A stretch of 64,000 nucleotides of DNA from Arcuatula senhousia (Eukaryota; Mollusca; Bivalvia; Mytilida; Mytilidae): positions 1,922,001 through 1,986,000 of the forward strand of contig OZ020304.1 in the NCBI GenBank assembly GCA_963971305.1. Reading direction: 5' to 3'. Below the pieces are notes generated by a model. The model searched no databases, was not told where the DNA came from, and saw only the letters and a list, made by a program, of their open reading frames with translations. Below, piece by piece: positions 56,876 through 64,000 of the stretch (its first letter is position 1; every line of letters begins with the position of its first letter). The position numbers and the translations under genes are program-made.

Positions 56876-57153
56876 ATAAAATGTAATGTAAAACAACAAA
56901 ACGTACAGTTAAACTATCATGACGTTGAGTCAAGATATCATAATGTTCAGTCCAGCTTATATGACGTTGTGTCAAGATTTCATGATGTTTAGCCCAGATT
57001 GTATGCGGTTGTGTCAAGATATCATGATGTTTTGTTTAGCTATACCGATGTAATGTCAAGTTTTCCAATCGACATGCTAATTTGATTAAATGCATTTTAC
57101 AAACTACACAATATAAGGCTTAAACACAAAGAAGAAAAGCTTAATAAACTGAT
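56876..57153 (+). repeat. Degenerate ATCATGA(C/T)GTTGAGTCAAGAT repeat, left block
   Basis: Irregular 30-35 bp repeats with TCATGACGTTGAGTCAAGAT, ATGACGTTGTGTCAAGAT and similar variants. The same family, including AACAACAAAACGT and AAGCTTAATAAACT, continues at 63500-64000 on the other side of the 57-63 kb units, so those units interrupt one repeat field. Confidence 0.6.
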
Positions 57154-57395
57154 ATCCTAAGCGACATCACACGAGAAGTCACGAGATCTATCAATTTAAA
57201 TCATTCTTCGAAACGCAGTCGGCGAGGACAGACGCTCTCCTGTCCTCTCCTTTTCGCGGTACTTTTGAGCACGTGCAAGTCGTTGCCTTGTGTTACACGG
57301 TCTCGGAAATTATCCATTGCTTTTATGTAAGTATATTTTTCTTTTATTTGCATGCTTGTGAGGACATTATGGTCCTTTTGAGAGATTTTATAGTA

Positions 57396-58135
57396 CGGAC
57401 ATGGGTCCGTTTTGTTAATTTTTAATTTTGAAGCACGGACATGGGTCCGTTTGGTTAACTTTTTTATGATGAAACGGACATGGGTCCGTTTGGTTAATTT
57501 TTTAATGATGAATCGGACATGGGTCCGTTTGGTTAACTTTTTAATGATGAAACGGACATGGGTCCGTTTGGTTAATTTTTTAATGATGAAGCGGACATGG
57601 GTCCGTTTGGTTAATTTTTTAATGATGAAGCGGACATGGGTCCGTTTGGTTAATTTTTTAATGATGAAGCGGACATGGGTCCGTTTGGTTAACTTTTTAA
57701 TGATGAAACGGACATGGGTCCGTTTGGTTAATTTTTAATAATGAAGCGGACATGGGTCCGTTTGGTTAATTTTTTAATGATGAAGCGGACATGGGTCCGT
57801 TTGGTTAATTTTTTAATGATGAAGCGGACATTGGTCCGTTTGGTCAATTTTTAATTTTGAAGCACGGACATGGGTCCGTTTGGTTAATTTTTAATTTTGA
57901 AGCAAAGACATGGGTCTGTTTGGCTAATTTTTCAATTATAAGGCACGGACATGGGTCCGTTATGTTAATTTTTAATTTTGGAGCACGGACATGGGTCCAT
58001 TTGGTAAATATTTGATTTTGAAGCCCGGACATGGGTCCATTTGGTAAATATTTGATTTTGGAGCCCGGACATGGGTCCATTTGGTAAATATTTGATTTTG
58101 AAGCCCGGACATGGACCCGTTTGGTTAATTTTTTA
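57396..58135 (+). repeat. Satellite array A, 39-bp unit
   Basis: About 17 units with the core CGGACATGGGTCCGTTTGGT and a T-rich spacer. The central units are exactly 39 bp and almost identical; edge units are 42-46 bp. Each core contains the dyad GGAC-ATG-GGTCC. Since 39 is divisible by three, a spurious open frame with a 13-residue repeat (RTWVRLVNFLMMK) arises at 57412-57738. Confidence 0.9.
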
Positions 58136-59235
58136 ATTGTGAAGCACGGGCATGGTCCGTTTGGTTAATTATTTAAATTGAAGCACGGGCATAGTGTCTG
58201 TATGATTAATTTTTCATTTTGAAGCACGGGCATGGTGTCCGTGTGGTTAATTTTTTAATTTTATAGCAATATAAATGACCTGGTGTCCGTTTTGTTGATT
58301 TTTAATTTTGAAGCAAGGCCAAGGACTTAGTGTTCAGTTGGTATGATTAACTTTTGATTTTGAAGTACGAGCAATGGTGTCTGTATGATAAATTTTTGAT
58401 TTTAAAGAACGAGCAATGGTGTCTGTATGATTAATTTTTTATTTTAAAGTACGAGCATGGTGTCTGTATGATTAATTTTTGATTTTGAAGTACGAGCATG
58501 GTGTCGGATTATTTTTTGATTTTGAAGTACGAGCATGGTGTCTGTATGATTAATTTTGATGTACGAGCATGGTGTCTGTATGATTAATTTTAGATTTTGA
58601 AGTATGAGCGTGGTGTCTGTATGATTAATTTTTGATTTTGAAGTACGAGCATGGTGTCTGTAGGATTAATTTTTTTTATTTTAAAGTACGAGCATGGTGT
58701 CTGTAAGATTAATTTTTGATTTTGAAGTACGAGCATGGTGTCTGTAAGATTAATTTTTGATTTTGAAGTACGAGCATGGTGTCTGTAGGATTAATTTTTT
58801 ATTTTAAAGTACGAGCATGGTGTCTGTAAGATTAATTTTTGATTTTGAAGTGCGAGCATGGTGTCGGATTAATTTTTGATTTTGAAGTACGAGCATGGTG
58901 TCTGTAGGATTAATTTTTTATTTTGAAGTACGAGCATGGTGTCTGTATGATTAATTTTTGATTTCTAAGTACGAGCATGGTGTCGGATTAATTTTTGATT
59001 TTGAAGTATGAGCATGGTGTCTGTATGATTAATTTTTGATTTTGAAGTACGAGTAATGGTGTCTGTATGATTAATTTTGATGTACGAGCATGGTGTCTGT
59101 AGGATTAATTTTTTATTTTGAAGTACGAGCATGGTGTCTGTAGGATTAAATTTTTATTTTGAAGTATGAGCATGGTGTCTGTAGGATTAATTTTTTATTT
59201 TTTGAAGTACGAGCATGGTGTCCGTTTGGTAAATT
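58136..59235 (+). repeat. Satellite array B, 41-42-bp unit
   Basis: About 25 units of the form TACGAGCATGGTGTCTGTAT plus TTAATTTTTGATTTTGAAG. Transitional units at 58136-58330 (CACGGGCATGGTGTCCGT) link it to array A, so B evolved from the same ancestral monomer and lost the dyad. Some units are shortened to about 30 bp. Confidence 0.85.
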
Positions 59236-61920
59236 CAATAATTTTGGAGCAAGGACTTGGTGTGTTTTTGGTGAATTTTTAATTTTGACTAAAGTAAACA
59301 AATGGTGTCCGTCTTGGTAATTTTTAATTTCAGAAGCATGGATGGTGTCGTCCGTTTTGTCGATTTTTTCCTTTGAAGTACGAGCATGTTGTCCAGTTGG
59401 ATGTACGGATGGTGTTGCTCGTTTGGTTCATATTTTGATTTTTTTAGTACGGATGGTATAATACGTAGCTAGGCAATTTATATTTTGAAGTGCGGATGCT
59501 GTCGTCCGTTTGATTATAGAATTTAAAATCATTTAGCGGATAGTGTCGCCTCGGTTGTTGAATTACGTTTCGGAGTATGGACCTCGAAATAAAGTGGATT
59601 GTGCCACCGCTGTTTGATATGATTGGGGTTTAACCTGGTACAATTTTGTTGTTTGCTTGTGGTCAGAATGGATGCTGATTTTATTGGTTATATTCTATAT
59701 GTATATTCCGAAGCGGCTTAAATGTAAAAAAAAAAACCAAAAAAAAACATGTTCTCGTCCAGTAATATATCGACTCACGACATGCTTGGATCAATTATGT
59801 TTATGTAGTGTATTTTAATTTACTTGTAGATGGTTGAACATCACCTTGGCAGTTCTTAGCAGTTGGCTCCTTAATGGTTAATTTAGTTGAAGGATCGAAA
59901 GGGTAAGATTTAGATGCTGTAGAGCAATGCATATTGTGTTTAGAGAGAAGGTTTTTTTTTTTAAAGTTTGTAATTAATACTTTAGTTTAAGATATTGTTG
60001 AACACAATCTAGTCTCATCGCGGGAAAAGATAAAGAAAAAAAAAAAACTGGCTCTTTGAGGGACTTTAAGAACTTTTATGTTCTAGCTATAGATAGTTCA
60101 TGTTTTTGCGTCGGGGCATTATCTCGTCCCGAATTGTCATGTATGTCATGTGTGTTGTACAAATTGGAAGTTAAAGTTGAATGTCTAGTATGTTTAAATG
60201 ATTTAGTAACAGATACTTGTATGTGACATAGGGTCTGCGTTTCTTATAGGTATATTGAGTTATATATATTTAGTAGCATATTATGTCGTTTTGTAGGCAT
60301 TGAAAGATCGGAGCCAGTTTCGGTTAACAACACAGGTGTAACTATATAACGTCTGCAAGTAATTATAGTATTGGGATCTCGAAGGGAGACATCAGTAATT
60401 GGAAAATGATTTGGATGATAGGCAGGGACGTAAAAACGTCAGAGCTATGACTGGAAGACCTAAATTGATGCCTGTTTGTGTCCTTGATGCCGCCTTGAAG
60501 GTTCTATAGCTTAGTGCTCGATCATAAAACGAATCATCCGGAAATTGAGTTCTATAGTAAAGCTTTGCAGGCATATAAACAATTTGAAGCGCATGATGAT
60601 ACTTGTAACTTATTTTAACTTTAAGGACCTTGTTGTATACTCAGAAATTTCAAGTGCTACGTTTACTCAAAGAATAATTGACTTGAGATAGTTTTCTAAT
60701 TTCCATTCCAGGGAATCTAATCCTTAGTGGCTTATGTCACGCGGAATGGGGGTTGGAGAGCTTTTTCTCTGTAATTTCCTTTTGAAAATTTTACATTTAT
60801 CTCTTTATACAATGATATATTTATAACATTTTTATTGTAAACTGATCATGCTAAAATTAGTCAATCAATTGAAGTTGAGATTTTCTTTTGATCCTACTTT
60901 TTGTTGACCATGAATTTTTTGTTGAAACTACAGAGGAGAAGTTCTTCAACCTCCTAATCGGTTTTACAAAGCAGAGAATGTTTTTGAAAACTATATTTTT
61001 TATGAAGAATAATTTCCTGTGAAAAGTTACAGTATTGGGGGACAAACGTTCACATTAATCAATTAAATCATTGTTGAAATGTTGAAATTTGGAAACGCTA
61101 AGGAAGAAGCCTTTTAGTTAGACCGATTAAAATGTTACTATACAGGCTAAATCTTTTGTTATGTTATAATGTGCAGGAAATTCTCGGTGAAATTTCGATT
61201 CTGAATGCCGAAAGTTTGCAAATTTATTTTCATAGATAGGGACAAGCCTTTTCTCAACTTTATTTTGTGGTGGCCATATATTTATAAGTAGGGTTTTGGA
61301 TTTAGCCTGGGATATCGGTTAATTGCTATCAACGTTTTGGTGATATAAAACTGGGCTTATTTTCAATATTGCGATTGATAACCCGGGGACAAAACATATT
61401 GACTGATAGTTTTGCCGTTTCCTTTGTCAGGTTGTACTGTATATTTGTGAATAAAGTTGTTGCATTATTATTTGTTTTATTTTAAAATTGGATTTATGCG
61501 TTATGGACATTTAAAGGGTGAGATGAGGTTTAAATAAGTGTAAGCAAATTTTTGATTAGGTCAAAATGATGGTTTACGTTTCATTGAAAGACTCGTTAGT
61601 AGAGCTGTGGCTGAAAATGAGAATAAAGGTGCCACTATCGGGCACAATTTACACATGTTTACTTTATTTCAATCTAATCCTATATTTGTTTGTGAACAAG
61701 TTATGGCGCAACATTGATATTTGGTATGTGGTTGCTTTAGAGTTGGTACAGATAAGTTTTGAAAGCATTTCATCGGTATGCCCCTGCAACCACGGTCTAC
61801 TGATTGTGATTTCTTTCTGATTTGGCTTAATGCTATAGTTTGTTCTCAACTATGTTAAACTTGAAGCAGGCATGGTACACCATTGATTTTATGCAATTGC
61901 GTTAGCTTCAGTGCAAATTT
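59236..61920. other. Interior of unit 1, non-coding
   Basis: Unlike the surrounding DNA it is moderately rich in unique sequence, but no ORF above 84 codons exists and none resembles a known family. 61566-61820 encodes a hydrophobic 84-residue frame of unknown meaning. Confidence 0.35.
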
Positions 61921-61923
61921 AGT

Positions 61924-62650
61924 TTTTGTCTCACCTGCGACGAATAGTAAGGCCTAGGTATTACTTTCCGTTGGTGGTGTCGTAAACTTTTTGTAAGACT
62001 TTTTTGGACAATAAAAACTGCTTGAATTGCTTGAAAAGTATAATTGCTAGGCATCTGATATTGGGTATACAGACAGTTAAGGTTATGGTCTACGCAACTG
62101 TCACAATGCCGTATGATATTGACCCCATTTTCACGCTCCAGTGACTCTGAACTTAGGTCGTTTTTTCAGGCCGTGAACTTTTTTATAAGGTTTTTTGTGG
62201 ACAATGAATTACTTGGTGATATAAAAGCTAGGAATCTGATATTGAGTAAACAGACAGTTGAGGTTATGGTCTACCATGCCGTGTGACCTTGACCCCATTT
62301 TCACGCTCTAGTGACTCGATAACCTTAGGTCTTTTTTCAGGCGGAAAACATTTTGAAATGATTTTGTGTACATTGAATGGCTTGAAAAGTATAGATATTG
62401 GGTATACAGGCAGGTGATATATATATTGCACGGTCTACTGCTGACTTAGGAATTTTTGTATACTGATTTGGCATACTCTTCTGTCCGTTTAACAAATAGC
62501 GTTGGCGTTTATGACATATCATTGATATTTGGTAGGCTGTTTCATAAGCATCAGTACTGGTCTATTCCAGGAAGATATCTTCTACATATACGCCCCTACA
62601 TGGTCTACTGACTATAAGGGTTCTTGCTCCTTTGGCTATATGTTAATGTT
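61924..62650 (-). repeat. Inverted diverged copy of the GTCTCGCC tandem-core family
   Basis: TTTTTGTCTCACCTGCGACG (61924-61943) is, with one mismatch, the reverse complement of the right end of the 25.4-26.3 kb element. It is followed by a GGTGGTGTCGT stretch and two units of 180 bp (AGACAGTTAAGGTTATGG at about 62071, AGACAGTTGAGGTTATGG at about 62251), each with GACCCCATTTTCACGCTC. Confidence 0.55.
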
Positions 62651-63035
62651 TTTTCTAGTCTATTTATGCGAATAGATAATGGTACATTTCATATGTCGTC
62701 TGTCTCGGTGATAAATTTTTGCAGTGGTGTTCAACCTTATGTATAAAAGTTTTAGTCTTAGTCGGGCCAACGCAAGACGGCGATCGGTGACCGGTGATCT
62801 GGTAATCTTGGTGACTGCTAGCTGTTTTCCTTTTATGATTTTGTTTTGGGTTGGTTGCGTTGCGTATGCCTATCTCACATCTCTTTATCGTCTACAGTGT
62901 TGATATTTGGTATACAGTTGCATGTTAATCAAATGAATATACATTGTAGGTCAATTTATGGGTAATTTTCAGGATTGTATTCAAAATTTACTTTTGTATA
63001 TTGACTAGACATATTTAAGATACAAGTTTGGGTGA

Positions 63036-63063
63036 GTTTTGAGTTTTGAGTTTTGAGTTTTGG
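63036..63063. repeat. (TTTTGAG)n short tandem repeat
   Basis: Four perfect GAGTTTT units within unit 1. Confidence 0.8.
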
Positions 63064-63195
63064 GGGTTTTGTGGTGAGAGTGAAATAGTTACTGATTTCA
63101 CATAACAAAGGATGATTATTGCGTATCAAATTTTCACCTCCAATACTAATACAATCTAGTTACTTGGAGTGTGATGGCTCTTAGGATAATCATTT

Positions 63196-63484
63196 ATCCT
63201 AAGCGACATCACACGAGAAGTCACGAGATCTATCAATTTAAATCATTCTTCGAAACGCAGTCAGGTTATGGATTGAAAGTGATTCCTTTCTCTCGATTAA
63301 GCTGTGGCTATGACTATGGTTGTGGTTATGAAGGGGTTTAGGCTTATGAATCTGTAATTTTTCCCACCGCCCCACCCTGTTTTATTTGACCAGTGTTTCA
63401 CACTCCAGGAACTGGATGCTCCTCAAATTTTCACCTCCAATACTAATACAATCTAGTTACTTGGAGTGTGATGGCTCTTAGGAT
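63196..63484. mobile_element. 289-bp unit with the same termini (unit 2)
   Basis: Begins and ends exactly like unit 1: 67 bp identical at the left, 62 bp at the right. It is flanked on both sides by AATCATTT (63188-63195 and 63485-63492), a perfect 8-bp target duplication as made by hAT-type transposases. The interior (63263-63422) is unrelated to unit 1. Confidence 0.65.
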
Positions 63485-63492
63485 AATCATTT

Positions 63493-64000
63493 GATACGGT
63501 TGCAAATGTGGATTGTAAATGGTAAACAACAAAACGTGATGTTAAGATATCATGATCTTGAGTCATGAAAGCGCAATGTTGAGTTTAGATATAAAGATGT
63601 TATGTCTAATCTTCATGACGATATGCTCGTTAATAAAGCGCCTTTTAAAAATAACAAAATGTAAATCTTAATCAGAATGAAGTAAAGCTTAATAAACTTA
63701 TGGCATGGTTGAAAAAAATAAGATTGTATAGTAAAACCACAGAATGGGAAGTTTAAAAGCGCTTTGTTGTGTCAAGACAGCAAGAAGTTAAATCCAAATG
63801 TTGTGATGATGAGTTCTGATACAAAGATGTAATGCAAACTCGACATGTTCATTTGATAAAACGCCTTTTACAAATTACAAAATTGAAAGCCTAAACGGGA
63901 AAAAGAAGAGTTAAACAGACTGATCGTACGGTTGTGAAAGTAGATTGTAATGTTAAACAACAAAAAGTGATGTTAAGATATCGTGATGTTGAGTCAAGAG
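63493..64000 (+). repeat. Degenerate TATCATGATGTTGAGTCAAG repeat, right block
   Basis: Continues the field seen at 56876-57153, with AACAACAAAACGTGATGTTA recurring near 63522 and (as AACAACAAAAAGTGATGTTA) near 63956. The window ends inside it. Confidence 0.6.

Larger units (their letters stand above)
57154..63187. mobile_element. 6-kb unit with inverted termini (unit 1)
   Basis: Starts ATCCTAAGCGACATCACAC and ends GTGTGATGGCTCTTAGGAT; the ends are 19-bp inverted repeats with three mismatches. The first 67 bp and last 62 bp are identical to those of the 289-bp unit 2 that follows after 8 bp. No transposase ORF is visible; the interior holds satellite arrays and fragments of other repeats. A DNA transposon derivative is the best explanation; no matching 8-bp duplication is seen on its left (AAACTGAT versus AATCATTT). 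Confidence 0.6.

Noticed and set aside
57412..57738. 108-residue ORF with a perfect 13-residue repeat
   Set aside because: It arises because the 39-bp satellite monomer is divisible by three; the same array gives an ORF on the other strand (57844-58080). No sign of coding selection.
57396..59235. Possible CRISPR-like array
   Set aside because: Monomers are contiguous and spacers are not unique; the context is a eukaryotic satellite.
57154..63484. LTR retrotransposon with the repeated ends as LTRs
   Set aside because: The direct repeats are 67 and 62-70 bp at opposite ends of each unit, not one long terminal repeat; there is no gag/pol, and the ends are inverted relative to each other.
1..64000. 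tRNA or rRNA genes
   Set aside because: No cloverleaf with A/B boxes or rRNA signature noticed by reading; a covariance-model search could settle this.

Overview
The window looks like nuclear DNA of a bivalve mollusc, most likely a marine mussel of the Mytilus type. It is AT-rich, with exons of about 75-970 bp separated by long introns. It is saturated with short interspersed elements of kinds known from bivalves: elements with terminal hairpins, cores of roughly 160-180 bp tandem units and GAC/ACGG microsatellites, small inverted-repeat elements, and a molluscan-type SINE. The species assignment is inference; no organellar or bacterial features are present. All exon coordinates come from splice-site consensus plus phase continuity plus protein resemblance, not from transcripts.

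Four host genes are supported. (1) RHBDD1/RHBDL4, an ER rhomboid protease, minus strand, four coding exons between 7931 and 1087; the last exon(s) lie off the left edge. (2) A mitochondrial mTERF-like protein of about 782 codons, minus strand, four phase-0 exons 21960-16782. (3) The C-terminal part of ZC3H13 (m6A writer accessory subunit), minus strand, eleven well-supported exons 54285-34129 plus one weaker 35-nt exon at 56086-56120; the CCCH zinc-finger end is off the right side. (4) An intronless-CDS B-box/coiled-coil/beta-propeller (TRIM-like, RING-less) gene on the plus strand, 38000-39688, nested antisense inside a ZC3H13 intron.

Layout: 1-7.9 kb RHBDD1 with elements in its introns; 8.4-14.6 kb a retroelement cluster with three reverse-transcriptase relics, one of which interrupts a LINE; 14.6-16.6 kb degenerate repeats; 16.8-22 kb the mTERF-like gene; 22-26.3 kb tandem-core repeat elements; 27.3-30.7 kb a very large inverted repeat (arms about 1.1 kb) bracketed by direct repeats; 30.7-34 kb mostly non-coding; 34.1-56.1 kb ZC3H13 with at least six large repeat elements and the TRIM-like gene in its introns; 57.15-63.5 kb two adjacent units with the same inverted termini, the larger carrying 39-42 bp satellite arrays.

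The host genes show no operon-like link. RHBDD1 acts in ER-associated degradation, the mTERF-like protein probably in mitochondria, ZC3H13 in nuclear mRNA methylation, and the B-box protein probably in ubiquitin- or immune-related scaffolding. The least explained parts are the 27-30 kb hairpin locus, the 57-63 kb terminal-repeat units, and the recurring terminal-hairpin plus tandem-core architecture shared by several unrelated-looking repeat families.
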